Part shown: piece by piece, positions 50,143 through 57,852 of the stretch
Layout: every line of letters begins with the position of its first letter
Numbering within the stretch: the first letter of the stretch is position 1
Assembly: GCF_009739905.1 (NCBI RefSeq)
Contig: NZ_CP034279.1
Coordinates: forward strand, 5,208,001 to 5,272,000
Source: Streptomyces ficellus
GTDB lineage: Bacteria; Actinomycetota; Actinomycetes; Streptomycetales; Streptomycetaceae
Length of the DNA: 64,000 nt
Reading direction: 5' to 3'
Notes under the pieces: model-generated
Told to the model about the DNA's origin: nothing
The model's database searches: none
The model's input: only the letters and a program-made list of their open reading frames with translations
Position numbers and translations under genes: made by a program

Positions 50143-50880
50143 ATGGGCGACGGTATCGGCCGCTACCGCGGCACGGAGAACAAACTCGCGCAGTGGCTGC
50201 GCCGGCGCCCGAAGAAGACCGCCGACGAGGCCCCGGGCCGCGAGGATCTGCTCCGGGCCACCGCCGCCGCAGGCCTGCCGCTCGCCCCCGCCGCGTATCC
50301 CGTCGGGTATCGCTGTTCGTGCGAGCGCATCGGCTGTCCCACCCCGGCCCGCCACCCCGTCTCCTTCGCCTGGCAGACCCAGTCCACCACCGATCGCGCG
50401 CAGATCGAGCGGTGGGCCGAGGGCCAGCCGCAGGCCAACTTCATCACCGCGACCGGCATGGTCCACGACGTCCTCGACGTTCCGCTGGAGGCCGGTCGCG
50501 CCGCGTTGGAGCGGCTGCTCCGCGAGGGCGTCGACGTGGGCCCGGTGGCCGAGTCGGGGGACGGCCGGATGCTGTTCTTCACGGCGACCCGCGGCACCCC
50601 CGAGGACGAGGACGAGTGGTGGCCCTGCGAGCTGGACTGCCACCCCGAGACGATGGACGAGCACCCGGGCCTGCGCTGGCACTGCCGGGGCTCCTACGTC
50701 CTCGTACCGCCCGCCCGCCTGCCCGGTGACCTCGGCGTCGACTGGGTCCGCGGCCCGGAGCACCCGCTGCCGGACCCGCTGACCCTGCTGGAGGCGCTCA
50801 CCGACGCGTGCGCCCGCCACGCCGACCAGTACGACGGGCACGACGACCACCACTCGGTGGCCTGGCCGCTCAGCCGGTAG
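50143..50880 (+). CDS. bifunctional DNA primase/polymerase N-terminal domain protein
   Basis: A 245-residue protein of the prim-pol (AEP superfamily) N-terminal domain type, common as stand-alone genes in Streptomyces. Visible features are LLRATAAAGLPLAPAAYPV, the Cys pair region YRCSCERIGCPTPARHPVSF, and QIERWAEGQPQANFITATG. The usual catalytic D-x-D of replicative prim-pols is not evident: the expected strand reads VHDVLDVP. Polymerase activity is therefore doubtful and a structural or regulatory role is possible. The start is ATG 50143 with a weak GGGG site. No plasmid or phage replication genes lie nearby. Confidence 0.75.
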   Translation: MGDGIGRYRGTENKLAQWLRRRPKKTADEAPGREDLLRATAAAGLPLAPAAYPVGYRCSCERIGCPTPARHPVSFAWQTQSTTDRAQIERWAEGQPQANFITATGMVHDVLDVPLEAGRAALERLLREGVDVGPVAESGDGRMLFFTATRGTPEDEDEWWPCELDCHPETMDEHPGLRWHCRGSYVLVPPARLPGDLGVDWVRGPEHPLPDPLTLLEALTDACARHADQYDGHDDHHSVAWPLSR

Positions 50881-50911
50881 ACGGGGCCCGTCAGCCGATG
50901 GGCGGGGCCCG
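50870..50911. repeat. 21-bp imperfect tandem repeat at a convergent junction
   Basis: Two adjacent 21-base units, each TCAGCCG...GGGGCCCG, at 50870-50890 and 50891-50911, match at 18 of 21 positions. A third TCA at 50914 is the stop of the leftward lipoprotein gene, and the rightward gene stops at 50878-50880 inside the first unit. Confidence 0.8.
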
Positions 50912-50913
50912 CG

Positions 50914-51909
50914 TCAGGAACCCGTCGCCGACGTCACGCCCTGGAGCCGGCCCACGACCGTCACCCGGTCCGTCTCCGCGCCGGCCGGCTTGACCACCAC
51001 GGCCTGGCTGGACACCCACTCCCGGGTCAGGCTGCTCTTGACCTCGCCCGTCATCAGCGCCCGTACGTCGGGGCTGACCTTCGGCCGGTAACCGGGCGCC
51101 GCCACCTGCCGGTCGTAGAACCGCGTCGCGAAGAACACCAGCGCGCCGCCGTCCTGGGTCGTCAGCCCGAGCGGAGCGTAGTCCCCGGTGTCCAGGGGCT
51201 GGTCCACGTACTGCGTGGCGAGCCCCGGCCGCTTGGCGATCTTCGCCCGCTCGTCGCGCCACACCGAGGTGTGCGGACCGGCCGCGAAGTGGGCCGGCCG
51301 GCCGGTCTGGAGGTACGAGGAGTACTCCTCGCTGAGGTTCTTCGGCGCCACCGCCAGCGCGGTGGAGTCCGGCGCGGCGGGCTCCGCCCAACCGTCCTGG
51401 TCCGTCTTGAACTTCGGCACCCCGGAGGCGGGCAGGATCTGGAGGTACGCCACCTCCCACAACTGCTCGGGGCCGTTGCGGACGAAGACCAGCAGCCAGC
51501 GGTCGTCGTCCGCGCCCTGGTCGACGTCCCGGTTGGAGTCCGTGTCCGCCACGAACCAGCGCGGCCAGCCGGCCTTCTTGGGTATCGCGTAGTGGGCGTC
51601 GGTCAGCTCCAGCGGGCGGTGACCGGGGTTGCCGTCCGGGCTGGTGACGCTCCGCGACTTCAGCCCCGCCTGGTTGATCGCCCCCAGCGCGCCGGTCACC
51701 CGGCCCGCGTCCAGCGCCGGGTCGTACGCCTTGTCGGCCTTGTTGTACGCCTCGGTGAACGCCGTCAGCGCCTCGGCGGCCTCGTCCCTCGTCACCGCCG
51801 GGACGACCGCCAGCTCGCCGTGCACCGTCACACAGCCGCTCGCCGTCGGCGCCAGTACCGCCGCCGCCGCGAACGCGGCCGCCACCCGCCCTCGGGCCCG
51901 CCTTCTCAT
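50914..51909 (-). CDS. putative lipoprotein, 331 aa
   Basis: The start is ATG 51909 (MRRRARGRV), supported by AGAGG six bases upstream; an ATG nine codons earlier has no ribosome site. The signal peptide has a basic N-terminus, an Ala-rich core and the lipobox ASGC at about residues 23-26, so the mature protein should be lipid-anchored outside the cytoplasm. The mature part has no motif I can name. It contains segments such as LELTDAHYAIPKKAGWPRWF and DRWLLVFVRNGPEQLW, suggesting a beta-rich substrate-binding or sensor fold. It is convergent with the prim-pol gene. Confidence 0.75.
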   Translation of the reverse strand: MRRRARGRVAAAFAAAAVLAPTASGCVTVHGELAVVPAVTRDEAAEALTAFTEAYNKADKAYDPALDAGRVTGALGAINQAGLKSRSVTSPDGNPGHRPLELTDAHYAIPKKAGWPRWFVADTDSNRDVDQGADDDRWLLVFVRNGPEQLWEVAYLQILPASGVPKFKTDQDGWAEPAAPDSTALAVAPKNLSEEYSSYLQTGRPAHFAAGPHTSVWRDERAKIAKRPGLATQYVDQPLDTGDYAPLGLTTQDGGALVFFATRFYDRQVAAPGYRPKVSPDVRALMTGEVKSSLTREWVSSQAVVVKPAGAETDRVTVVGRLQGVTSATGS

Positions 51910-52055
51910 CGGTTGCCTCTGCTCCTCGACCCCCATGTGACGTCCGAACCCTACCGGGGCCCGCCGCGGCCCGAGCCCCGGGCTCCGTTTCCCTTCGCCG
52001 CCTCTCCGTCGCCGTACCGCCCGACCGCGAACCGCCCGCGTGCTTCAATGCCCGG

Positions 52056-52706
52056 GTGAACACTGCATATGACGTGCTCGCGGTCTTCTGCGGAGGCGAC
52101 GGCCGCCACGGCAACCTCCTCGGTGTCGTACGCGACGGGCGGGCCCACCCCGACGAGGCGTCCCGGCAGGCGTTCGCCAAACACCTGGGTTTCAGCGAGA
52201 CGGTGTTCGTCGACGACCCCGAGCGCGGGGTCGTCGACATCTACACGCCGGGCGTGCGCCTCCCGTTCGCCGGGCACCCGCTCGTGGGCACCGCCTGGCT
52301 GCTCGACCTGGAGGTCCTCAACCCGCCGGCCGGCGAGGTGTGGGCGCGCGACGACGGCGAGTTCACCTGGATCACCGCCCGCCCCGAATGGGCACCGGAC
52401 CGTACGCTGCGCGCGTACGCGTCGGCCGCCGAGGTCGACGCGCTGGACGTACCCGAGCCCGGGGACTGGGTCTACGCGTGGGCGTGGGAGGACGAGGCGG
52501 CCGGCCGGATCAGGGCCCGGGCGTTCCCGGGGCGGGGCGACGGCATCGACGAGGACGAGGCGACGGGCGCCGCGGCCCTGCTGCTCACCGCCCGGCTCGG
52601 CAGGGCGCTGAACATCACGCAGGGCCGGGGGTCGCAGTTGCTGACCGCCCCCGGCCCCGACGGCACGATCGAACTCGGCGGCCGCGTCCGCGAGATCAGG
52701 CGCTGA
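52056..52706 (+). CDS. PhzF family isomerase/phenazine biosynthesis-like protein
   Basis: A 216-residue member of the PhzF/diaminopimelate epimerase-like fold. Conserved blocks: GFSETVFVDD with the catalytic Glu (about residue 48), VRLPFAGHPLVGTAWLL (about 69-85) and DEDEATGAAALLLTA (about 170-184). It is shorter than true PhzF (about 280 residues), with the second half abbreviated. No phenazine genes are near, so the substrate is unknown. The start is GTG 52056. The gene ends in a tandem array of TCA-N5-TGA units shared with the convergent heme oxygenase gene. Confidence 0.83.
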   Translation: MNTAYDVLAVFCGGDGRHGNLLGVVRDGRAHPDEASRQAFAKHLGFSETVFVDDPERGVVDIYTPGVRLPFAGHPLVGTAWLLDLEVLNPPAGEVWARDDGEFTWITARPEWAPDRTLRAYASAAEVDALDVPEPGDWVYAWAWEDEAAGRIRARAFPGRGDGIDEDEATGAAALLLTARLGRALNITQGRGSQLLTAPGPDGTIELGGRVREIRR

Positions 52707-52751
52707 GCGGTCTCAGGCGCTGAATGTCACGCGCTGAACGTCACGCGCTGA
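52696..52751. repeat. four-unit TCA-N5-TGA array at a convergent junction
   Basis: Four 11-base units lie at 52696-52706, 52713-52723, 52727-52737 and 52741-52751: TCAGGCGCTGA twice, then TCACGCGCTGA twice. The spacing is 17, 14 and 14 bases. The first unit ends with the rightward stop (PhzF) and the last begins with the leftward stop (heme oxygenase). The TGA and TCA sequences provide stop codons on both strands in different frames. Confidence 0.92.
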
Positions 52752-53406
52752 GCGGGAACTCGGCGCCCAGCTCGCGGAACACCGCGCCGTTGAAGTCGAA
52801 GGCGCGCTTGCACTCGTCGACGATCCGCTGCTTCTCCAGGTCGTCGGCGTTCACCCGGTCCAGCAGCTCGCGGTAACCCCGCTTGAAGGCGGCGGGGTTG
52901 GGGATCTGTTCGAAGACGTAGAACCGGACGCCGTCGCCCTTGCGGGAGAAGCCCCAGGTCCGCTCCGCCTTGTCGCGGATGATCTGGCCGCCGGACAGGT
53001 CGCCCAGGTAGCGCGTGTAGTGGTGCGCCACGTACCCGGCGGGCCAGGTGCGGGCGCACTCCTCGACGCGGGCCGCGTACGCGGCGGTAGCGGGCAGCGG
53101 GGCGGCCGCGGCGCGCCACCCCGGCCCGCGCAGGTGCGTCAGGTCCCGCTCCAGCTCGGCGGTGCGGAACAGCTCGGGCTGGACGAACGGCCCGGCGACC
53201 GGGTCGTCCCGCAGCCCGTCGGCGGCGCCCTCCAGCGCCCGGTACACGAACCACAGCTGCTCGGTGTAGCGGGCGTAGGCGTCCACGCCGAGCCGTCCGC
53301 CCAGCAGGTCGCTCATGAAGGAGGAGTTCTCCGCCTCCGTGTGCTGCTGGTGCGACGCGGTGCGGATGAGCGTCGAGAACGGGGTGACCGTGCCGCTTGC
53401 GTCCAA
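52741..53406 (-). CDS. heme oxygenase (biliverdin-producing)
   Basis: A 221-residue heme oxygenase that opens heme to biliverdin, CO and ferrous iron. The proximal heme ligand is His22 in SHQQHTEAENSSFM, and the distal helix signature YTRYLGDLSGGQII (about residues 130-143) is intact. No signal peptide, so it is cytoplasmic. The start is ATG 53406. An iron box of the DmdR/DtxR kind lies 70-88 bases upstream, so expression under iron limitation to release iron from heme is likely, as for HmuO of Corynebacterium. No heme uptake genes are in the window. Confidence 0.94.
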   Translation of the reverse strand: MDASGTVTPFSTLIRTASHQQHTEAENSSFMSDLLGGRLGVDAYARYTEQLWFVYRALEGAADGLRDDPVAGPFVQPELFRTAELERDLTHLRGPGWRAAAAPLPATAAYAARVEECARTWPAGYVAHHYTRYLGDLSGGQIIRDKAERTWGFSRKGDGVRFYVFEQIPNPAAFKRGYRELLDRVNADDLEKQRIVDECKRAFDFNGAVFRELGAEFPLSA

Positions 53407-53475
53407 GGCGGGCCTCCGGGGACCGAGGGGACGAAGAACGTGGCGCGCGGGAACGCGCCACCACCGCCGATCCTC

Positions 53476-53494
53476 CCTGCTTAGGGTTACCTAA
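53476..53494 (-). promoter_or_regulatory. DmdR/DtxR-like iron box upstream of heme oxygenase
   Basis: The 19-mer CCTGCTTAGGGTTACCTAA matches the DtxR/IdeR consensus TWAGGTTAGSCTWACCTWA at 14 of 19 positions by my alignment; the right half GTTACCTAA matches at 8 of 9. It is 70 bases before the start codon, as expected for a site in or near the promoter. Confidence 0.65.
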
Positions 53495-53544
53495 GTCAAC
53501 CGGTTCCCGACGGCCTGTCGGTAAAACGGTACCCGCCCGGAGCG

Positions 53545-54402
53545 TCAGGGCAACGTGAGGATCTCGGCGCCCGTCTCCGTCACCACGAGCGTGTGCTCGA
53601 ACTGCGCGGTCCGCTTGCGGTCCTTCGTCACCACCGTCCAGCCGTCGTCCCACATGTCGTACTCGTGCGTGCCGAGCGTCAGCATCGGCTCGATGGTGAA
53701 CGTCATGCCGGGCTGGATGACCGTGGTGGCGTGCGGGGAGTCGTAGTGCGGGACGATCAGGCCGGAGTGGAAGGACGAGTTGATGCCGTGGCCGGTGAAG
53801 TCCCGCACCACCCCGTAGCCGAAGCGCTTGGCGTACGACTCGATGACGCGGCCGATGACGTTGATCTGGCGGCCGGGCCTGACCGCCTTGATCGCGCGGT
53901 TCAGTGACTCGCGGGTCCGCTCGACGAGCAGCCGCGACTCCTCGTCGACGTCGCCGCACAGGTAGGTGGCGTTGTTGTCGCCGTGGACGCCGCCGATGTA
54001 CGCCGTGACGTCGAGGTTCACGATGTCGCCGTCGCGCAGGACGGTGGAGTCCGGGATGCCGTGGCAGATGACCTCGTTCACCGAGGCGCACAGGGACTTC
54101 GGGAAGCCCCGGTAGCCCAGCGTCGACGGGTAGGCGCCGTGGTCGCACATGTACTCGTGCGCGACCCGGTCCAGCTCGTCCGTGGTCACGCCGGGCGCGA
54201 TGTGCTTGGCGGCCTCCTCCATCGCACGGGCGGCGATGCGGCCCGCGACGCGCATCCGCTCGACGGTGTCGGCGTCCTGCACCTCGGGGCCGGTGTACGG
54301 CGTCGGGGCGGGCTTGCCCACGTACTCGGGGCGGCGGATGGATCCGGGAACGGAACGGGTGGGGGAGAGCTCCCCTGGTACGAGCAGCGACTGGCCAGAC
54401 AT
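53545..54402 (-). CDS. map: type I methionine aminopeptidase
   Basis: A 285-residue enzyme that removes the N-terminal methionine of new proteins. The five metal ligands of the family are present in order: the Asp in DIVNLDVTAYIGG, the Asp in GVHGDNNATYLC, the His in FTGHGINSSFH, the Glu in FTIEPMLTLG and the Glu in AQFEHTLVV. An N-terminal extension of about 40 residues with SH3-binding-like Pro-rich stretches (SIRRPEYVGKPAPTPYTGPEV) is typical of the actinobacterial MapA-like form. The start is ATG 54402. It is transcribed towards the heme oxygenase gene but separated by the iron box region. Confidence 0.95.
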   Translation of the reverse strand: MSGQSLLVPGELSPTRSVPGSIRRPEYVGKPAPTPYTGPEVQDADTVERMRVAGRIAARAMEEAAKHIAPGVTTDELDRVAHEYMCDHGAYPSTLGYRGFPKSLCASVNEVICHGIPDSTVLRDGDIVNLDVTAYIGGVHGDNNATYLCGDVDEESRLLVERTRESLNRAIKAVRPGRQINVIGRVIESYAKRFGYGVVRDFTGHGINSSFHSGLIVPHYDSPHATTVIQPGMTFTIEPMLTLGTHEYDMWDDGWTVVTKDRKRTAQFEHTLVVTETGAEILTLP

Positions 54403-54471
54403 GCCAGCGAGTCTAACCAGGCCTTCCCGGGGCACCATTGCGACAGAGGTGCGACAGAGGGAGGAGCGGCG

Positions 54472-54708
54472 ATGACGCTGTTCAAGAAGCGTACGGCCGG
54501 CAAGCCGGGCGAGTGGTACTACTGCCTGAAGCACGGGACGGTCGAGGAGGGGCCCGAGTGCCGCGCCGCGGACCGCTTCGGTCCGTACGCCACCCGCGAG
54601 GAGGCCTCCCACGCGATGGAGACGGCGCGGGACCGGAACCAGGAGTGGGAGAACGACCCCAAGTGGCACGACGCCCCCAAGGGCGACGCCCCCCGGGACG
54701 GCGCCTGA
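54472..54708 (+). CDS. conserved small hypothetical protein, 78 aa
   Basis: A 78-residue hydrophilic protein starting at ATG 54472, behind a GGAGGAGCGG ribosome site. It contains WYYCLKHGTVEEGPECRAADRFGPY, with a Cys-x(n)-Cys pair and aromatic residues, then EEASHAMETARDRNQEWENDPKWHD with an acidic end. The pattern resembles small actinobacterial SPOR-like or single-fold proteins, but no function is known. It is divergent from the map gene across 69 bases. Confidence 0.75.
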   Translation: MTLFKKRTAGKPGEWYYCLKHGTVEEGPECRAADRFGPYATREEASHAMETARDRNQEWENDPKWHDAPKGDAPRDGA

Positions 54709-54769
54709 CGCGGGGCGGCGCTGTGGCGGGCGCCGGGTGACGGGTACCGGCAGGCCCCGGCGGCCCCGG

Positions 54770-56089
54770 TCAGGGCCGGGACGGCTCCGGCGCCGCCTCC
54801 GCCTCCGCCTCCGCGTCCGTCCCGGCGGATCGTGCGGCGCGGCGGCGCCGGGCGTCCTCGTCCGTCTCCGCGTCGTACGTCACCAGCTTCGGGAGCACCG
54901 CCGCCAGCAGGCCCACCGAGGCGAGGCAGGCGAGGCCGCCGGTCCAGAACGCCGGGCGCGTGCCGGTCCAGCCCGCCATCGCGCCCGCCCGCACCTGGCC
55001 CAGCTGCGGGCCCACGCTGTACGAGAGGACCTCGATGCCCGCGAGGCGGCCGCGCAGCTCGTCCGGGATGGTCTGGTTCCAGATCGTGGACCGGCCCAGG
55101 CCGCTCAGCATGTCGCCCGCGCCCGCGAAGGCCAGGCACACCAGCACCAGCCACACGTTCGAGAACCAGCCCGCCGCGGCCACCGCCAGCCCCCAGCCCG
55201 CCGCGCCGAACACCACCAGCAGCCCGTGCCGCCGCACCTTCGACGTCCACCCGCTGGTGAGGCTCAGCACCACCGACCCGACCGAGCCCGCCGCGTACAT
55301 CAGCCCCAGTGACCACTCCGCGCCCAGGTCCTCCGCCAGGAACGGGAAGATCGTGTGCGGGAAGGCGAAGAACATCGCGGCCAGGTCGACCGCGTACGTA
55401 CCAAGCAGCACCGGCCGCGACCAGGCGTAGCGCGCGCCCTCCGCTATGGCCCGCAGCGACGGCCGCTCCGCGTCGTGCGCGGCCGGGGCGGGGGACAGGC
55501 GCAGGCACAGCAGCACGGACACGGCGAAGCAGACCACCGTCGTGCCGTACGCCGTCCCGTGGCCGGCGTACGCCACGACCAGACCCGCCAGCGCCGGGCC
55601 CGCGATCGCGCCGAGCTGCCAGCGCAGCGAGTTCAGCGCGGCGGCCGCGGTGAGCTGGTCGTGCGGCACGATGCGGGCCATCAGCGAGTCCAGCGCCGGG
55701 CGCTGGAGCCCCGCCAGCGCCGAGACGCCCGCGGCGACCACGTACAGCGGCCACAGCAGCGGCACCGGCAGCATCGCGTTCACCAGCAGCACCACGGCCA
55801 GCAGGCCGAGCGCCGCCTCGGTGACCAGGATGATCTTCCGCCGGTCGACCGCGTCGGCCAGCGCGCCCCCGTACAGGCCGCACACCACCAGCGGCACCAG
55901 CTCCACGGCGCCCATCGCGCCGACCGCGAGCGGCGAGTCCGTGAGGTCCTTGATCTGCAACGGCAGGGCGACCATCGCCGCGAAGCTGCCGAAGTACGCG
56001 ATCAGCCCCTGCACCCACAGCAGGCGGAAGTCGCGGGACGAACGCCAGGGGGACAGGTCGGGCAGCAGTGCGGAGATCTTGGGTGTCAC
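54770..56089 (-). CDS. MFS transporter (EntS/enterobactin-exporter-like branch)
   Basis: A 439-residue protein with twelve predicted membrane helices. It begins with DFRLLWVQGLIAYFGSFAAMVALPLQIKDLT, has motif A GALADAVDRRKIILVTEA (about residues 75-92), and a second-half equivalent TSGWTSKVRRHGLLVVFG. The C-terminal 40 residues are an acidic Ala/Glu/Pro tail outside the membrane. This branch exports siderophores, macrolides or similar compounds; the substrate is unknown. The start is ATG 56089. It is convergent with the small gene at 54472-54708. Confidence 0.88.
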   Translation of the reverse strand: MTPKISALLPDLSPWRSSRDFRLLWVQGLIAYFGSFAAMVALPLQIKDLTDSPLAVGAMGAVELVPLVVCGLYGGALADAVDRRKIILVTEAALGLLAVVLLVNAMLPVPLLWPLYVVAAGVSALAGLQRPALDSLMARIVPHDQLTAAAALNSLRWQLGAIAGPALAGLVVAYAGHGTAYGTTVVCFAVSVLLCLRLSPAPAAHDAERPSLRAIAEGARYAWSRPVLLGTYAVDLAAMFFAFPHTIFPFLAEDLGAEWSLGLMYAAGSVGSVVLSLTSGWTSKVRRHGLLVVFGAAGWGLAVAAAGWFSNVWLVLVCLAFAGAGDMLSGLGRSTIWNQTIPDELRGRLAGIEVLSYSVGPQLGQVRAGAMAGWTGTRPAFWTGGLACLASVGLLAAVLPKLVTYDAETDEDARRRRAARSAGTDAEAEAEAAPEPSRP

Positions 56090-56155
56090 GTCCGCCCATG
56101 CTCCGTGCCCCCGGCGAACCCCGGCAACCGGTTTTCGGACCGCCCCGGGCCGGAG

Positions 56156-56770
56156 TCACCAGCGCTGCGGCGGCGGCGCCGTCACCAGGTCGGTCAGCCG
56201 CGCCAGCCGGTCCCGGAAGCGGCGACGGCCGGGCGGCGCGGCGGACGGGCCCGGCGGGGCGTTCTCCCCGGCCGCCGCGCTCACCAGGTGCTGGACCACG
56301 TCGAGGTCCACGTCGTCCGCCTCCGTCACCGACAGCGCCTCGTGCGCCAGCGCGAGCACCTCGCGGTCACCGCCGTCCAGCGACAGCACCGTCGCGCCCG
56401 CCCGCCGCGCGTCGTGCACCCGCTCCAGCAGGGCGCCGTCCGGCCGCTCCGGCGCCACCATCAGCAGCGTCGCGCCCCGCCCGGCCGCCGCCAGCCGGCC
56501 CAGGCCCACCGCCAGGTGCGCGGGGCCGGCGGGCCGCACCCGGTGCCGCACCAGCGTCGGCGCCAGCTCCGGCCGGCCCGACCAGGCCGCCTCGTCCACC
56601 AGGTGTGCCGCCAGGTGCCACGGCTCGTACCCCTCGGTGCCCACCAGCAGCAGCCCGCCGCCCCGCGGCACCACCGAGGACCGCAGCACCCCGGCGAACC
56701 GGCGGGCCGCCGCGGGCCACTCCGTACCGTCCAGGACCTCACGCAGCAGCGCGACTCGTACGGCGTCCAT
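56156..56770 (-). CDS. hypothetical protein, 204 aa
   Basis: The start is ATG 56770; the open frame further upstream is antisense to the F420 reductase gene and is rejected. The protein is mainly alpha/beta with GGGLLLVGTEGYEPWHLAAHLVDEA and TLLMVAPERPDGALLERVHDARRAGATVLSLDGGDREVL. The latter resembles a Rossmann-like or SIS-like sugar isomerase segment. No catalytic signature is firm. It is highly Ala/Arg/Gly-rich, without signal peptide. It is divergent from npdG across 90 bases and upstream of the MFS gene on the same strand, so the two may be co-transcribed. Confidence 0.7.
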   Translation of the reverse strand: MDAVRVALLREVLDGTEWPAAARRFAGVLRSSVVPRGGGLLLVGTEGYEPWHLAAHLVDEAAWSGRPELAPTLVRHRVRPAGPAHLAVGLGRLAAAGRGATLLMVAPERPDGALLERVHDARRAGATVLSLDGGDREVLALAHEALSVTEADDVDLDVVQHLVSAAAGENAPPGPSAAPPGRRRFRDRLARLTDLVTAPPPQRW

Positions 56771-56860
56771 GGCGCACCAGCGTGCCCCCGCGCCGGTGCC
56801 GCGCGCGGGCGTTCGGCGCCGCATCACCCGGACGGGGACGCGCCACGTAATGTCGGGACC

Positions 56861-57535
56861 ATGACTACTGATCCGTACGACCTCCCCGACGTCTCCGGGC
56901 TCGTCGTCGGCGTCCTCGGGGGCACCGGCGACCAGGGCCGCGGCCTCGCCTACCGCCTCGCCCGCGCCGGCCAGAAGGTGATCATCGGCTCGCGGGCCGC
57001 CGAGCGCGCCGAGGCCGCGGCCGCCGAGCTGGGCCTGGGCGTCGAGGGCGCCGACAACGCCGAGTGCGCGCGTCGCAGCGACATCGTGATCGTCGCCGTG
57101 CCGTGGGACGGGCACGCCGCGACGCTGACCGCGCTGCGCGAGGACCTGGCCGGCAAGCTCGTCGTCGACTGCGTCAACCCCCTCGGCTTCGACAAGAAGG
57201 GCGCCTACGCCCTCAAGCCCGAGGAGGGCAGCGCCGCCGAGCAGGCCGCCGCCCTGCTGCCCGACTCGCGCGTCACCGCCGCCTTCCACCACCTGTCCGC
57301 CGTCCTCCTCCAGGACGAGACGGTCGAGGAGATCGACACGGACGTGATGGTGCTGGGCGAGAAGCGCGCCGACACCGACCTGGTGCAGGCCCTCGCCGCC
57401 CGCATCCCCGGCATGCGGGGCGTCTTCGCGGGCCGGCTGCGGAACGCCCACCAGGTGGAGGCACTGGTCGCGAACCTCATCTCGGTCAACCGCCGCTACA
57501 AGGCCCACGCCGGCCTGCGGGTCACCGACATCTGA
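56861..57535 (+). CDS. npdG: NADPH-dependent F420 reductase
   Basis: A 224-residue Rossmann-fold oxidoreductase that transfers electrons between NADP(H) and coenzyme F420. The N-terminal VVGVLGGTGDQGRGLAYRLARAG (about residues 15-37) is the nucleotide-binding motif and VIIGSRAAERAE gives the Ser/Arg typical of NADP binding. IVIVAVPWDGH and VVDCVNPLGFDKKGAY belong to the F420 site. The start is ATG 56861. F420 is widely used in Streptomyces for redox in antibiotic pathways; no F420 synthesis genes are in this window. Confidence 0.92.
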   Translation: MTTDPYDLPDVSGLVVGVLGGTGDQGRGLAYRLARAGQKVIIGSRAAERAEAAAAELGLGVEGADNAECARRSDIVIVAVPWDGHAATLTALREDLAGKLVVDCVNPLGFDKKGAYALKPEEGSAAEQAAALLPDSRVTAAFHHLSAVLLQDETVEEIDTDVMVLGEKRADTDLVQALAARIPGMRGVFAGRLRNAHQVEALVANLISVNRRYKAHAGLRVTDI

Positions 57536-57621
57536 CCGGCGCCCGGCGCCCGGCGCGGGGCGAGCATGGGGGACACTGTCCGGGCACGTTTCACGCCGTA
57601 CCCGGACAGGAGCCGCCCCCC

Positions 57622-57810
57622 ATGCCCCGCCTCGCTCTGTACGCCCTCGCCGTCTGCGTCCTGGCCGTCGCCGCCGCGGTGGTCGCCTTCGCCCAGGGCA
57701 GGTGGCTCGGCATCGTCTGGGTGCTGCTGGCCGGCGTCTCCTCCAACATGGCGTGGTACTACCACCGCCGCGCGAAGGTCACCGGCCGCGGCGCGAAGGT
57801 CACCGGCTGA
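57622..57810 (+). CDS. small membrane protein, 62 aa
   Basis: A 62-residue protein with two hydrophobic helices (LALYALAVCVLAVAAAVVAF and LGIVWVLLAGVSSNMAWYY) joined by a short AQGRW turn and ending in a basic, repeated tail (RRAKVTGRGAKVTG). The start is ATG 57622, with AGGAG nine bases upstream. The duplicated AKVTG at the C-terminus is part of the tandem repeat that continues past the stop. Function unknown. Confidence 0.72.
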   Translation: MPRLALYALAVCVLAVAAAVVAFAQGRWLGIVWVLLAGVSSNMAWYYHRRAKVTGRGAKVTG

Positions 57811-57852
57811 CGCTCACCGGCTGACGGTCATCCGCTGATGGTCACCGGCTGA
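57800..57852. repeat. four-unit, 14-bp-period TCA-N5-TGA array
   Basis: Units at 57800-57810, 57814-57824, 57828-57838 and 57842-57852 are spaced exactly 14 bases apart: TCACCGGCTGA three times and TCATCCGCTGA once. The first unit ends in the rightward stop codon and the last begins with the leftward stop codon. A related GAAGGTCACCGG copy lies upstream at about 57774. Confidence 0.95.
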
